DNA from: Cyanocohniella sp. LLY
Lineage (GTDB): Bacteria > Cyanobacteriota > Cyanobacteriia > Cyanobacteriales > Nostocaceae
Assembly (NCBI GenBank): GCA_022241785.1
Contig: JAKOMP010000004.1
Span: 66 to 64,065 of the forward strand
Length of the DNA: 64,000 bases
Reading direction: 5' to 3'
The notes beneath the pieces are model-generated. The model saw only the letters and a list, made by a program, of their open reading frames with translations, searched no databases and was not told the DNA's origin. Made by a program: the position numbers and the translations under genes. Positions 17,979 to 27,557 of the stretch are shown here, piece by piece. Each line of letters opens with the position of its first letter. Position 1 is the stretch's first letter.

Positions 17979-19661
17979 TTAGCGCTTTCGCTTGAATTTC
18001 AGCATCCCCATTGAACTAATTGCCATTAAGCCTAAGATAGCCCCAGGCTCAGGAACAGATTGGGTTTCAGTCTCTGCTTCAATAGAGAAGAGGGTTGTTG
18101 TACCACTAACTTCATTAGCTACAACTAGTAATGGCTGACCATTGGGGCTATCGGCAGCGGAAATGAAAAGTAAACCTTCGGCACCCAAGTCACCGGCTGC
18201 TGGGGTCGTAGAATCTGCCGTAAAGTCGCGGTTGTTAACGTAGTTTACAAAGACAGGATTCACTGGGTCTGTGACATCGTAAGTCATGATACCCCCGACG
18301 CGCTCTAATCCGATGAAGGCGTAAAAACGATCGCCAATTTGGGCAATTTTCACGTCCTCTGGTTCTGGGCCTTTATCATCACTGCGGGTATCGAAGCTGT
18401 TTTCGACATGGTTAGAGTTGAAGAAATCAGGTAAGCGCTGGGCAATAATTTGCTCAAAGTCGTCTGCACTGTCGTAAACTCGCTTAAGTGTACCTGCTGC
18501 CTCATCCCACTCCCAAATTGCGAAGGAACGGGCACCAAAAGCGTATATCTCTTCAAACAGACCATCGCTATTTAAATCGCCTGTAGCATTAGTTACTGTC
18601 AAACGACCTAAATTTTCAGGTAGTTTTAACTCATCAGCATTAGGGAACACGTTGGGGTCGAGTTGATAGCTATTGTTACCCAGTCGGACTTCTTCACTAA
18701 AACCATCGTAATCACGAGCATCACCTTCGTTGGCTGTAACAATATAAGTTTTGCCATTGACTGTGTAAGAATCAATGCCATCGGGTTGGTACATACCGAG
18801 GACAGGCCAGTTAGCGATGTTAATGGCATTATCGCGATCGCTTGCATCAAATCCGTTTCCTGGCAAGCTATGATCCTTATAGCCCAAAGGAATAATGTCG
18901 GTAAATTCATTATTGATTAAATCCAGTACCCCAATGGCGTTATTTTCCTGCAACGCTACCCAAGCTTTAGTGGAATCTTCAGAAACAGTGATATATTCTG
19001 GTTCTAAATCCTGGGCTACAGTGGCGTTTGGCCCAAAAATGCGTACCCCAGCATCCCGTAACTGATCAATTTGGCTGTTGAATTGGGTAAAGCCAGCAGT
19101 GATCACATTAGAATTTGAGAGATTCAAGAAATCTAAATCGATGATACTGACTGAGCCTTCTGGGTCGATAGTGTAGTCACTATTTGGCTCACCTTCATTA
19201 GCTACTAACAAGCGGTTACCATTTGGAGTGAAAGTCAGCATGTCAGGTAACGCTCCCACAGTGACATCACCGAGAAAACCACCATCAGCATTAAAAAATA
19301 AAGCCTTGCCTAAATCCTGGGTAACTGGTGCTTCTACTGCTGCGGCTAGTATGCCGTTCTTAAAGGCGACACTGTTAGCATTACCACCTGAGAAATAGGT
19401 ATTGATATCAATATTAAACAGCAACGATGGATTTGTTGGGTCGCTAATGCCTATCACGTCAATGGTTTTGGCTCCCGCATTGACAACAAATAGCCGTTGG
19501 GATACCGGGTCATAAGTTGGGATTTCCGCCGCACTGACATCAAAAAGTCCTGTGTTGTAAGTACCGATGGGTTTGAGCGAAACTGCTTCTGCTGGAGCCA
19601 TGAATGTTCCTAACAGAATGGCAGATGGAGCTATTAAACCGATGAACTTTTGGATGGTCAT
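17979..19661 (-). CDS. Secreted choice-of-anchor I type protein with PEP-CTERM tail
   Basis: This 560-residue protein begins with a signal peptide (ending near APAEAVSL) and ends with VPEPGAILGLMAIS plus a basic tail, a PEP-CTERM sorting signal. The body resembles the beta-propeller-like choice-of-anchor I family (FFNADGGFLGDVTVGALPDM, TANEGDARDYDGF, FIGLERVGGIMTYDV), members of which are sometimes annotated as alkaline-phosphatase-like. I choose the ATG at 19661 (GGAA upstream) over the GTG three codons earlier. A PHO-box-like site upstream suggests phosphate control. The enzymatic activity is not shown by the sequence. Confidence 0.8.
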   Translation of the reverse strand: MTIQKFIGLIAPSAILLGTFMAPAEAVSLKPIGTYNTGLFDVSAAEIPTYDPVSQRLFVVNAGAKTIDVIGISDPTNPSLLFNIDINTYFSGGNANSVAFKNGILAAAVEAPVTQDLGKALFFNADGGFLGDVTVGALPDMLTFTPNGNRLLVANEGEPNSDYTIDPEGSVSIIDLDFLNLSNSNVITAGFTQFNSQIDQLRDAGVRIFGPNATVAQDLEPEYITVSEDSTKAWVALQENNAIGVLDLINNEFTDIIPLGYKDHSLPGNGFDASDRDNAINIANWPVLGMYQPDGIDSYTVNGKTYIVTANEGDARDYDGFSEEVRLGNNSYQLDPNVFPNADELKLPENLGRLTVTNATGDLNSDGLFEEIYAFGARSFAIWEWDEAAGTLKRVYDSADDFEQIIAQRLPDFFNSNHVENSFDTRSDDKGPEPEDVKIAQIGDRFYAFIGLERVGGIMTYDVTDPVNPVFVNYVNNRDFTADSTTPAAGDLGAEGLLFISAADSPNGQPLLVVANEVSGTTTLFSIEAETETQSVPEPGAILGLMAISSMGMLKFKRKR

Positions 19662-19865
19662 GATTTCCACGAATAATTAAATGCTTGGCTTTCAGATATC
19701 GGTCAGATGTGGTTTATCCCCATACCCCAAACACAAGCACATGAAAAATTGCCCACTCAGATGTGATCCAGTTTTGCAGGATATTCATGTTGCCAGTTTT
19801 GAAAAGTGATGACACGGGATAAAGCTGACTAGCAACTACAGTTACACCTGAAAACTATCGTCCGA

Positions 19866-19895
19866 AGGTTAAGTAAATAGGTGCTTTAGGTTAAG
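19866..19895 (-). promoter_or_regulatory. PHO-box-like site upstream of the PEP-CTERM gene
   Basis: On the minus strand CTTAACCT occurs twice exactly 22 bp apart (19895-19888 and 19873-19866), with GCACCTAT in the middle slot. This gives three 8-mers on an 11-bp period (8 + 3), the arrangement described for cyanobacterial PHO boxes bound by the PhoB-type regulator SphR. It lies about 205 bp upstream of the start codon. Apart from this, the 517-bp gap holds only AT-rich sequence and the promoter of the gene at 20179. Confidence 0.55.
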
Positions 19896-20178
19896 TAAAG
19901 GTAAAAAGCCGTAATTTTACGTATTTTTTATCAATAAGCGCAGCATAGCCATACTTTCCTCTTAATATCTTTGGGAAAATTATGTAGGCTTCAATCCAGC
20001 AAATTCCCAAACCCTTATTTCCTAGGGGTGATAGCGATTTTTTACAGTTAAAAACTATGTATTACGGATCACTTTTGCCAGGATTTAGGGTATTTTAGGA
20101 GTAAACGAGGGGTCATTTTGGGGTAATTCCTGTCCCTTCATCAAGTAAATATGATACAAGGAGTCAAACAGTACATAT

Positions 20179-20400
20179 ATGAATAAGCGTGCGGTAAAAG
20201 TCAGTTTGAATGAAAAAGCTTCTGAAGATTTAAAAGAAATTGCCCGAGAACTAGGCATTTCAGAAACTGAGGTCTTAAGAAAAGGCCTGGCCGTTATGGG
20301 ATTGTATGCAAAATTGAAAGAAAATGAGAAGCAAGGCAATGGTACTGCGGCAATTCTGTTGAGAGAAGGAGATATAACTAGAGAATTAATCCTTGCTTAG
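20179..20400 (+). CDS. Small ribbon-helix-helix-like protein
   Basis: The 73-residue protein has a basic N-terminal strand (NKRAVKVSLNEKASEDLKEI) followed by two helices (ARELGISETEVLRKGLAVMG), the pattern of CopG-type ribbon-helix-helix DNA-binding proteins. Its gene ends 9 bp before the next one, so they form an operon. It could be an autoregulator. It is not a recognised antitoxin, and the partner does not look like a toxin. Confidence 0.6.
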   Translation: MNKRAVKVSLNEKASEDLKEIARELGISETEVLRKGLAVMGLYAKLKENEKQGNGTAAILLREGDITRELILA

Positions 20401-20409
20401 TAAATTTTC

Positions 20410-20877
20410 ATGTCAGAAAGCCAAGAAATATCTGTAAGTTCTGATCAAAAGCCACCACCGTTATCAAGTGATGGCTTTCATCATAAAATTGATCCCAAAG
20501 AATCTGTAAACCTGGAAGAAACTACCAAAAAGTTCGGGAGTTTTGCAGGTTCTAGTAAGGATAAGTTTTCCCTTGTAGAAGAGCGTAAGAATTATAGAAC
20601 TCTTGTTTCGGGAGACTTAGCAAAATTCTTATGGCGTTTACTTGGGTTTGTAGTATTTGCAAATTTGGTGTCAACTATTGCTTTTTCTTGGCAGTTAATA
20701 CAAACACCTGCGGCTGATGATAGAGAGCAATATGCTGAAAGAATCAACAGCGCTACAGCAAATGTCAATGAAGCATCTAAAACCCTATATACGTTTTTGG
20801 GACCACTAGCTACTGCAGTGACAGGATATTATTTTACTAGTGTGGAAAGGTCGAATAGGGATGCTGATGACGACTAA
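20410..20877 (+). CDS. Unknown membrane protein
   Basis: I do not recognise this 155-residue protein. The first 75 residues are polar and probably disordered. Two hydrophobic segments follow (about 79-97, LWRLLGFVVFANLVSTIAF, and about 127-140, YTFLGPLATAVTGYY), separated by a helical polar stretch. The C-terminus is acidic. The gene follows the ribbon-helix-helix gene and its stop overlaps the flv1 stop codon by 4 bp on the opposite strand. Confidence 0.6.
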   Translation: MSESQEISVSSDQKPPPLSSDGFHHKIDPKESVNLEETTKKFGSFAGSSKDKFSLVEERKNYRTLVSGDLAKFLWRLLGFVVFANLVSTIAFSWQLIQTPAADDREQYAERINSATANVNEASKTLYTFLGPLATAVTGYYFTSVERSNRDADDD

Positions 20878-22586
20878 TAATGACTGCCTGTTTTCCGTTG
20901 ATGTACGGCTGTAACAGCATCTTTATTTAAGACTTTGCCATTATCAACTGTGGCATAAACTAGCCAATGGTCACCAGATTCCATGCGGCTTTGGACTGAA
21001 CATTCTAAGTATGCCAAAGCGTCAGTGAGAATGGGAGAACCACTTTCAGTGTCTTCAGCAGCAGCGATATCTGCAAATCTGTCTTGTCCTGGGCTAAAGG
21101 GTTTGAGAAAGTGTTTCATCAAACCGATATGATTGCCTTCTTGGAGGATGTTGAGAACAAATTTGTTTCCTGAGTGCATTAATAATTCTAAGGCGCGGTC
21201 TTTAGCAACGGCTACAGTTAAACCTGGAGGATTAAAGCTGGCTTGAGATACCCAAGAGGCTAACATGGCACTGGAAATATCGCCTTGTTTAGCTGTAACT
21301 ACACATAACGAACCCACAATGCGACCAACTGCTTGTTCTACATTGGTGGCTGGTTGGCTGGGAACACGGACTTTTTTGGATTTCTTTAGTCCTTGAGCAA
21401 AGTCAGTGCCGGCTTCTTCACACAATTGTAGTGTGGCATCATTGGGTTTAAATTTGACGCGGATGGCATCAAAACCGAATCTGTAGCCAGCGTCTTTGAG
21501 TTTGTTTTCAATTAAGTCAACTGCTTCACCACTCCAGCCAAAGGAACCAAAGACACCAGCAAGTTTATTTGTGGTAGCGGTGGATAGGACAATTCCTAAA
21601 GCTGTTTGTACTGGTGTGGGTGCGTGACCCCCAAGGGTAGGTGAACCAATTATGAAACCATCGGCTTTTTCTACAGCAGCACGGATTTCTTCTGGTTCTG
21701 TAAATTCGCAGTTAATTGATTCTACTGCTACACCAGCTTTAGTAATACCACGCGCGATCGCCTGGGCTAATGTGGCTGTGTTACCATAAGCTGATGCATA
21801 AATTAATGTAACTGTCAAGTCTGCTGATGCTTGCTGTTGAATCCACTGTCGATAAGCTTTGGTGAGTTCGATTAAACCGTAACGCACTATGGGGCCGTGT
21901 CCAGTGGCATACATTCTCATGGGTAAGTCAGCAAGTTTATCTAATGCTGTGTCTACTTGACGCGCATGGGGAGCCATCAAACAATCAAAATAATACCTGC
22001 GGTCTTCGTTGATGCTTTCCCAACCTTCATCAAATACCTGATCACCACAAATATGTGCGCCAAATAGTTTATCTGAGTAGAGAATTTCTGTTTGGGGGTC
22101 ATAGGTGCAAAGCAGGTCTGCGTAACGGGGGTTAGGAGTGGGGATGAACTGTAAATCATGTCCTTTACCTAAATTGAGGGTTTCTTCCCCCCGCATGACC
22201 ATAATTGGTAAATCTTGATTTTCCAGAGTATTACGTAAATTCTTTGCCCCAGGATTAGAACAGACAAAGGTAATCTGCGGTGCAAGTTCTAATAAAGCTT
22301 TGATGGTAGCGGCGCGGTTGGGATTGACGTGACCCAGGATGACATAATCAATGGCTTTAACATCAAAGCGTTGCTGTAAAGCAGCTAAATAAATTTGCGT
22401 AAATGTTTCCCCTGGAGGGTCAATGATGGCGATTTTATCAGCTTGAATTACATAGGAATTAGCTGTTGTGCCTTTGGCTAGGGCATATTCAATTTCAAAT
22501 CTCAGTCTTGACCAACTACGCGATCGCAGTACAGTTGTATCTGTGCCGATGGGGAGTGTTTGAACGTCACGGGGTTTTGTTGACAT
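20874..22586 (-). CDS. flv1: Flavodiiron protein, Flv1 type
   Basis: This 570-residue protein has the three-module layout of cyanobacterial class C flavodiiron proteins: a beta-lactamase-like diiron domain, a flavodoxin domain (TVTLIYASAYGNTATLAQAIARG is its start) and a C-terminal flavin-reductase domain. The metal-ligand motif is degenerate: HVNPNR replaces HxExDH, and NPRYAD replaces the usual HWPD. This is the signature of the Flv1/Flv2 side of the Flv1/3 and Flv2/4 pairs, which reduce O2 to water using photosynthetic electrons. It is the second gene after flv3; the intervening 110 bp contains STRR. Confidence 0.88.
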   Translation of the reverse strand: MSTKPRDVQTLPIGTDTTVLRSRSWSRLRFEIEYALAKGTTANSYVIQADKIAIIDPPGETFTQIYLAALQQRFDVKAIDYVILGHVNPNRAATIKALLELAPQITFVCSNPGAKNLRNTLENQDLPIMVMRGEETLNLGKGHDLQFIPTPNPRYADLLCTYDPQTEILYSDKLFGAHICGDQVFDEGWESINEDRRYYFDCLMAPHARQVDTALDKLADLPMRMYATGHGPIVRYGLIELTKAYRQWIQQQASADLTVTLIYASAYGNTATLAQAIARGITKAGVAVESINCEFTEPEEIRAAVEKADGFIIGSPTLGGHAPTPVQTALGIVLSTATTNKLAGVFGSFGWSGEAVDLIENKLKDAGYRFGFDAIRVKFKPNDATLQLCEEAGTDFAQGLKKSKKVRVPSQPATNVEQAVGRIVGSLCVVTAKQGDISSAMLASWVSQASFNPPGLTVAVAKDRALELLMHSGNKFVLNILQEGNHIGLMKHFLKPFSPGQDRFADIAAAEDTESGSPILTDALAYLECSVQSRMESGDHWLVYATVDNGKVLNKDAVTAVHQRKTGSHY

Positions 22587-22602
22587 GGCTTTTTTGAGGG
22601 CT

Positions 22603-22695
22603 AGAGGAAAGAGGCAGGGGGGCAGGGTGCAGGGGTGCAGGGGGGAAATTTCTTCGTTACTCCCTACTCCCCACTCCCCACTCCCTACTCCCTCC
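22603..22695. repeat. G-rich repeats and STRR array between flv genes
   Basis: The flv3-flv1 gap consists of AGGGGTGC-like repeats followed by CCCCACT/CCCTACT heptamers (about 22660-22695), a classic STRR1-type array. It leaves little room for an independent flv1 promoter. Confidence 0.75.
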
Positions 22696-22696
22696 C

Positions 22697-24421
22697 TTAA
22701 TAATGGTTACCGACTTTACGATGGTGAACTGCTGTTAGTGCTTCTGGTTTAGAAACTCTGCCTTCGTAGACGGTGCTATATACTGCCCAGTGGTCACCGC
22801 AATCCATGCGACTGACGACTTCGCATTCCATGTATGCTAGGGCATCGGTGAGGATGGGGGTGCCATTTTGGGCTGGTTGTGTTCTTACTCCTTCAAAGCG
22901 GTCAGCACCAGGGGCGAATCGCTTGAGGAAATGTCTCATGAGTTGTTGGTAATTGCCTTCTTCTAAGACGTTGAGGACAAAGCGATCGCCTACTTGCATC
23001 AATGATTCAATTGCCCGGTCTTTGGCTACGGCTATGGATAGTCCCATAGGTTTGAAGCTGGCTTGACTCACCCAGGAGGCTAGCATGGCGCTTTGCACAT
23101 CGCCTTTTTTGGCGGTGATGATATACAATCCACCACTGATGCGACCTAAGGCTTTATCGAGGTCTGCACCTAAGGATTTCATGGCTTTGATGCTGCGATC
23201 GCGGGTTACCCATTGTCCTAAGTCTGTACCTGCTTCTTCACACAGTTGGTAGGTGTTTTCTGTGGGTGTTTCTTTAATACGAATCGCTGGGAAACCTTGT
23301 GTTAAACCCAAGTTGCGGAATTGCCTTAGTAAGGTGTCTATGGGTTCGTCATCTCCACCGCCAGTTTCAAATATGCCTATGGCTTGTTTTTCGTGGGCCG
23401 ATCCTAAAACAGTGCTGAGTGCTGCTTGGATATGGGCTTTACTTCCCGCAGGAGGCATACCCACTACTAATCCTGTGCAACGGCTGACTAATTCCCGCAG
23501 TTCTTGTAAATCTATTCCTGACCCCAAATCTACGATTTCTACAGCAATATCAGTTTTGCTGATACCTTTGGCAATGGCTTGGGCTAGGCGATCGCTATAA
23601 CCATATTCGGAAACGTAAAATATCCCTACGGTGTTTTCGGCTTTGGTTTGGGTTTGGCTCCAAGTGCGGTAACGTCCGGTGAGTTCGGCAACGTTATGGG
23701 ATAATAAGGGGCCGTGACCTGTGGCAATCATATCAATGGTTTTCAGTTCAGCCATGCGCTTGAGGGCAGACAAAACTGAACGCGCATTTGGCCCCATTAA
23801 ACAGTCGTAGTAATATTTAAAGTCAGCTTCAATGGCTGCTAAATCTTCGTCAAAGGTGCTATCTGAGCAATAATGCAGCCCAAAAGCATCACAGGTGTAG
23901 AGAGTTTTGGTTTTGTGGTCGAAACTAAATATGGTGTCAGGCCAGTGTAAATTGGGGGCGATGACAAATTCAAATTCGTGACCGTTACCTAAATCTAGGC
24001 GATCGCCATTTTTGACAATTTGCCGTTTAAATGGCTGATGAACGAAATTTTCCAGAAACTGAATTGCTACTTTAGAAGCCACAACTGTGATATCTGGAGC
24101 CATTTGCAGCAAATCTTTGACCAAGCCGCTATGGTCTGGCTCGGTGTGGCTGATAATTAAATAATCAATTTCTGTGGGATTGATTAATCCAGTGAGGGTA
24201 TCAAAATATAATTGGCGAAACTTTTCATGGGAGGTGTCAACTAAGGCAGTTTGTTCACCGCGAATGAGAAACGAGTTATAGGTGGTACCGTTTTGCAGAC
24301 CGAATTCAATATCGAAGCGATCGCGATCCCAGTCTAAAGAGCGAATTGCGATCGTTTCTTGAGCGATTTCCACAGTCTCTATGGTTAGCCGCTTTTCAGT
24401 TCTTTCGGTGAGTGCTACCAT
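22697..24421 (-). CDS. flv3: Flavodiiron protein, Flv3 type
   Basis: This 574-residue protein has the same three modules as its neighbour but a complete diiron ligand set: ISHTEPDHSG (HxExDH), NLHWPDT, TCDAFG and TGHGPL. It is therefore the Flv3/Flv4-type partner. I place the start at the ATG at 24421 because AAGGAGG lies 6-8 nt upstream; the in-frame TTG at 24439 lacks one. An adjacent flv3-flv1 pair in one transcription unit is the arrangement of the heterocyst-specific flv3B/flv1B genes of Anabaena, so an O2-scavenging role for nitrogenase protection is possible (inference). Confidence 0.9.
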   Translation of the reverse strand: MVALTERTEKRLTIETVEIAQETIAIRSLDWDRDRFDIEFGLQNGTTYNSFLIRGEQTALVDTSHEKFRQLYFDTLTGLINPTEIDYLIISHTEPDHSGLVKDLLQMAPDITVVASKVAIQFLENFVHQPFKRQIVKNGDRLDLGNGHEFEFVIAPNLHWPDTIFSFDHKTKTLYTCDAFGLHYCSDSTFDEDLAAIEADFKYYYDCLMGPNARSVLSALKRMAELKTIDMIATGHGPLLSHNVAELTGRYRTWSQTQTKAENTVGIFYVSEYGYSDRLAQAIAKGISKTDIAVEIVDLGSGIDLQELRELVSRCTGLVVGMPPAGSKAHIQAALSTVLGSAHEKQAIGIFETGGGDDEPIDTLLRQFRNLGLTQGFPAIRIKETPTENTYQLCEEAGTDLGQWVTRDRSIKAMKSLGADLDKALGRISGGLYIITAKKGDVQSAMLASWVSQASFKPMGLSIAVAKDRAIESLMQVGDRFVLNVLEEGNYQQLMRHFLKRFAPGADRFEGVRTQPAQNGTPILTDALAYMECEVVSRMDCGDHWAVYSTVYEGRVSKPEALTAVHHRKVGNHY

Positions 24422-24531
24422 AACGCCCCTCCTTAACAAAATGAGTATTTATGCCTCTGGTTTTATTGTGACACGCCTTGATTGTTAAGTTTTATTAAAA
24501 AACCTATGAGTGACTTAAAAAAGTTAAAACT

Positions 24532-25317
24532 GTGAAACCACAGAGATACGGAGAGAATAATTGGTTAGCGTTAGAAATTGGTAATTCCCGGTTACATTGG
24601 GCATTATTTACAGGGAAAACCCTAAAACATACTTGGGATACTGACCATATAGCTGAGTCGGTCATACAGCAAATACCCCAACGTCTAACCGTAGATAATT
24701 TACCCCCAGAAATTTTTTCTCCCCATCTCCCCATCCTCCTCTCCTCAGTTGTTCCCAGTCAAACTGCACTTTGGCAAACATATCCTCACATTCAAGTCGT
24801 TAGTTTAGACCACATACCACTCTTAAATGTTTATCCCACATTGGGAATTGACCGTGCTTTGGCTTTGTGGGGTGCTGGCAAAACTTGGGGTTTTCCCATG
24901 CTGGTAATTGATGCTGGGACAGCCTTAACTTTTACAGGTGCGGATGCTAATCAATGTTTAGTGGGAGGCGCAATTCTACCGGGATTGGGTTTACAGTTGG
25001 CGACGCTGGGGCAAAAAACCGGACAATTACCACAAATAGAAACAGAAATTTTGACTTTACCTCCACGTTTTGCCTTGAATACATCAGAGGCTATTCAAAG
25101 TGGAGTTATCTATACTTTATTGGCGGGAATCAAAGATTTTATTTTAGCTTGGTGGGAATTATTTCCTGAAAGTAAAATTGTGATTAAAGGAGGCGATCGC
25201 TTGTTCATATACAACTATTTTCAGTTACATTTTCCAGAAATTGCTACTCGGTTAATTGTGGAACCAAACTTAATTTTTTGGGGTATGCGGGAAATATTTA
25301 CAGATAAGTTTGTTTAG
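24532..25317 (+). CDS. coaX: Type III pantothenate kinase
   Basis: This 261-residue ASKHA-fold enzyme phosphorylates pantothenate in the first step of coenzyme A synthesis. Motifs are [15 protein letters not shown] (phosphate 1), [13 protein letters not shown], and [11 protein letters not shown] (catalytic Asp). The start codon is GTG. It is divergent from flv3 across 110 bp. A dispersed inverted repeat lies just downstream. Confidence 0.88.
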   Translation: MKPQRYGENNWLALEIGNSRLHWALFTGKTLKHTWDTDHIAESVIQQIPQRLTVDNLPPEIFSPHLPILLSSVVPSQTALWQTYPHIQVVSLDHIPLLNVYPTLGIDRALALWGAGKTWGFPMLVIDAGTALTFTGADANQCLVGGAILPGLGLQLATLGQKTGQLPQIETEILTLPPRFALNTSEAIQSGVIYTLLAGIKDFILAWWELFPESKIVIKGGDRLFIYNYFQLHFPEIATRLIVEPNLIFWGMREIFTDKFV

Positions 25318-25342
25318 GCGATCGTTTAACTAAGTAGGACGG

Positions 25343-25425
25343 TGTAAATAATTAAAATTTTGTAGTGAGGACTTTAGTCCTCAAATAAGAGCTGAAGCTA
25401 CGAAATGAATTTTAATTATTTTACA
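25343..25425. repeat. Dispersed inverted repeat between coaX and the Zorya-like operon
   Basis: TGTAAATAATTAAAATT (from 25343) is repeated in inverted form at 25408-25425, and the centre holds GAGGACTTTAGTCCTC. A related AAGGACTTTAGTCCTT motif recurs at 62806-62821, so this is a dispersed repeat. No direct target duplication is visible. It may end both converging transcripts. Confidence 0.7.
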
Positions 25426-25492
25426 TTGCTTAACATAGTTTGATTTTTCTCGCCGACTTACTTATTAAACAAGTAGAGATAAAGATATAATA

Positions 25493-26890
25493 TCAATGTT
25501 GCTTGTTCATATAGAGTCTAGCATCCCTTTCTAAATATTCAATTTCTCTTCTCCACAGTTCTAGCTTGTGTTCTCTTTCTTGCAATTGAGATGCTGTCGG
25601 GTTTCCGGAATATTGGGTATTTGGATTAGGCAAAATTCCATGATTTGCCAGCCAGGTATGGGAAAAGACTTGCCAAAGATATACATGATCGTGCTTCTCG
25701 CCACCCAGAAAACGAATCTGTTTGACTGAAAGTGTTGATTCACCAAAAAGAATTTGCTGATTTTTGGGATTATTAGGAAACAGGCGTATCTCACTACCTT
25801 TTCCACGAAAAAATTCGACTACAAACCACTCACCAAAATCAAATATACAAACCTCTGTAGAGTCACTCCCATCATCCTCCAATAAATCAACATCACCTTG
25901 GATTTGATAACTTATAGCAAGTTGTGATGTTTTAGGTAACAAAATACGAAGCCGTTCAAAATTGTTACTGTAGTTAGCCCAAAACTTACTACGGCTACGT
26001 AAACGATTTGCCTCGAAATCTTGTAAAGGGAGCCTGCTTAATATTAAACTAACTAACTTTTGGAAATCACCATAATTAATACCACCAATCCATTCTCGAA
26101 GTCTTTGTCTTGCTGGGTCTGAAAGTTTGTACCAATTTTCACCTTGTCTATATTTAGTTCGTAACCAATCCACCAATAAATAATGATTGGATGTTATTGT
26201 GTTAGAAACATTACTTAGTAAATAATCAACCGCTTTTATCTGCTGAATATCTGACATTTCATCTAAACAACTTAGCAACCATCTTATTTCTTGTTGGCTG
26301 GGAGAATTAATTGTTGTAAAATATGGTGAGATTTCTTCTACAAAATTGCTAAACAATGGAATCCAAATAGGTAAATCTTTTCGGATTAAATTTACTAATT
26401 TAGTTTGATTCACAGAGTGATTACAACTAATTTTTGCTAACTGTCTACTTGGTTGCTGATTACGAAGTGCCAGAATAATTTGAACTGATAGCAAATTACT
26501 AACTAATTTAGAATTAGCAAAAATATCAAAACTTTCAGATAAAGACTGTGCTAATATCTGTTCTTTCTGACCACTATGATAAAGAGCTAAACGCCATAAT
26601 AGCTGATGTTGTAACCATGAACTAGAAATTGCTACCTTCCAAATTTCTGCTGATGTTTTTCTACATTGTCCAATATTTTGCTGATCCCACTGTGCTTTAG
26701 CATGGATACAGTAAACCCAGTCCAAATGACTTATTTTATCAGCTTTACCCTGTTCAATAGCCGCCAATACTAGATCAACATTTGGCATTGATATAGTTTC
26801 TTCTGGTAAGTTACTTGCAAGCTGAATCAGTTGATTAGGAATACACGGGGGAGTTTCAGGTAGAGAAGGAAAAGAAAATTGCAAATTCAA
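25493..26890 (-). CDS. zorC: ZorC-like (EH_Signature-type) protein
   Basis: The 465-residue protein is soluble and mostly helical. Its C-terminal half carries a pattern I associate with the EH_Signature family that includes ZorC: RSRSKFWANYSNNFERLRIL, then VCIFDFGEWFVVEFF with conserved Glu, and later HDHVYLWQVF with conserved His. In Zorya type I, ZorC works with the ZorAB motor and binds DNA. The start is TTG, supported by AAAGGAG 8 nt upstream. It is 13 bp downstream of zorB and is the last gene of the operon; no ZorD helicase/nuclease gene follows. The family call is from memory of the pattern. Confidence 0.6.
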   Translation of the reverse strand: MNLQFSFPSLPETPPCIPNQLIQLASNLPEETISMPNVDLVLAAIEQGKADKISHLDWVYCIHAKAQWDQQNIGQCRKTSAEIWKVAISSSWLQHQLLWRLALYHSGQKEQILAQSLSESFDIFANSKLVSNLLSVQIILALRNQQPSRQLAKISCNHSVNQTKLVNLIRKDLPIWIPLFSNFVEEISPYFTTINSPSQQEIRWLLSCLDEMSDIQQIKAVDYLLSNVSNTITSNHYLLVDWLRTKYRQGENWYKLSDPARQRLREWIGGINYGDFQKLVSLILSRLPLQDFEANRLRSRSKFWANYSNNFERLRILLPKTSQLAISYQIQGDVDLLEDDGSDSTEVCIFDFGEWFVVEFFRGKGSEIRLFPNNPKNQQILFGESTLSVKQIRFLGGEKHDHVYLWQVFSHTWLANHGILPNPNTQYSGNPTASQLQEREHKLELWRREIEYLERDARLYMNKQH

Positions 26891-26903
26891 GATTGTTGCT
26901 CCT

Positions 26904-27557
26904 TTACAAAGAAGTTTTATTAATATCTTTATTTAATTCATCACTACGAAACTGAAAACGGAAAACTACCTTGCGATCGCCTGGATTATCCCGACTCTGA
27001 TCAGATTCAATTTCTCCACGACCAGCAGCTAATATTTTCTGGCTTAAAGATGTTTTTGTAGGAAAATTTATGTCAGAGAAAATGTATTTATGAACTGATG
27101 CAGACCTCATTACACTCAGTTCGAGATTTATTTGTTCATCTCCTTCTGAGCTAGTATGACCTTCTATAACTACACGGCTAATTTCCTGCTCAAATTCTGG
27201 TCTGGAGAAAATTACCCCACTGTAAACGGGAACAAAACTGCGTAGAAAGGCTTTACCCTCTGGTTTTAATTCTGTGCTTCCTTTAGCAAACAGAATCGAT
27301 TCTTGGATACTGATATCCCCGGTTTCTGGGTTGACTTTGACATTGATATTGTTGCTTTTCATTTCTCCTACGACATTACCAATTACTAATCTTTTAGGCA
27401 CATCTTTCTCCGCAAGCTGGAGTAGAGCAGTGATGAATAACAAGGCAAAAAACATCAATAAACCAGACATCAAATCGCCAATAGATAGATAGATATTAGA
27501 ATCATCATCCTCTATGATTTCAACATCGCTTTCATTTATGGTAAAATCATCTATCAT
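26904..27557 (-). CDS. zorB: ZorB-like MotB/OmpA motor subunit
   Basis: The 217-residue protein has an acidic cytoplasmic N-terminus, one transmembrane helix with a conserved Asp at its start (D28 in SIGDLMSGLLMFFALLF, the proton- or ion-coupling residue of MotB/ZorB), and a periplasmic OmpA-like peptidoglycan-binding domain (VVIEGHTSSEGDEQINLEL, then MRSASVHKYIF). Its ATG lies inside the end of the upstream zorA gene (11-bp overlap), so the two are translationally coupled, as in motor pairs. It would be the stator anchor of the complex. Confidence 0.78.
   Translation of the reverse strand: MIDDFTINESDVEIIEDDDSNIYLSIGDLMSGLLMFFALLFITALLQLAEKDVPKRLVIGNVVGEMKSNNINVKVNPETGDISIQESILFAKGSTELKPEGKAFLRSFVPVYSGVIFSRPEFEQEISRVVIEGHTSSEGDEQINLELSVMRSASVHKYIFSDINFPTKTSLSQKILAAGRGEIESDQSRDNPGDRKVVFRFQFRSDELNKDINKTSL

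Noticed and set aside
22660-22695. Heptamer arrays as a possible CRISPR array
   Set aside because: The units are 7 bp and contiguous without unique spacers; they are STRR repeats. No CRISPR-like repeat-spacer pattern was found in the window.
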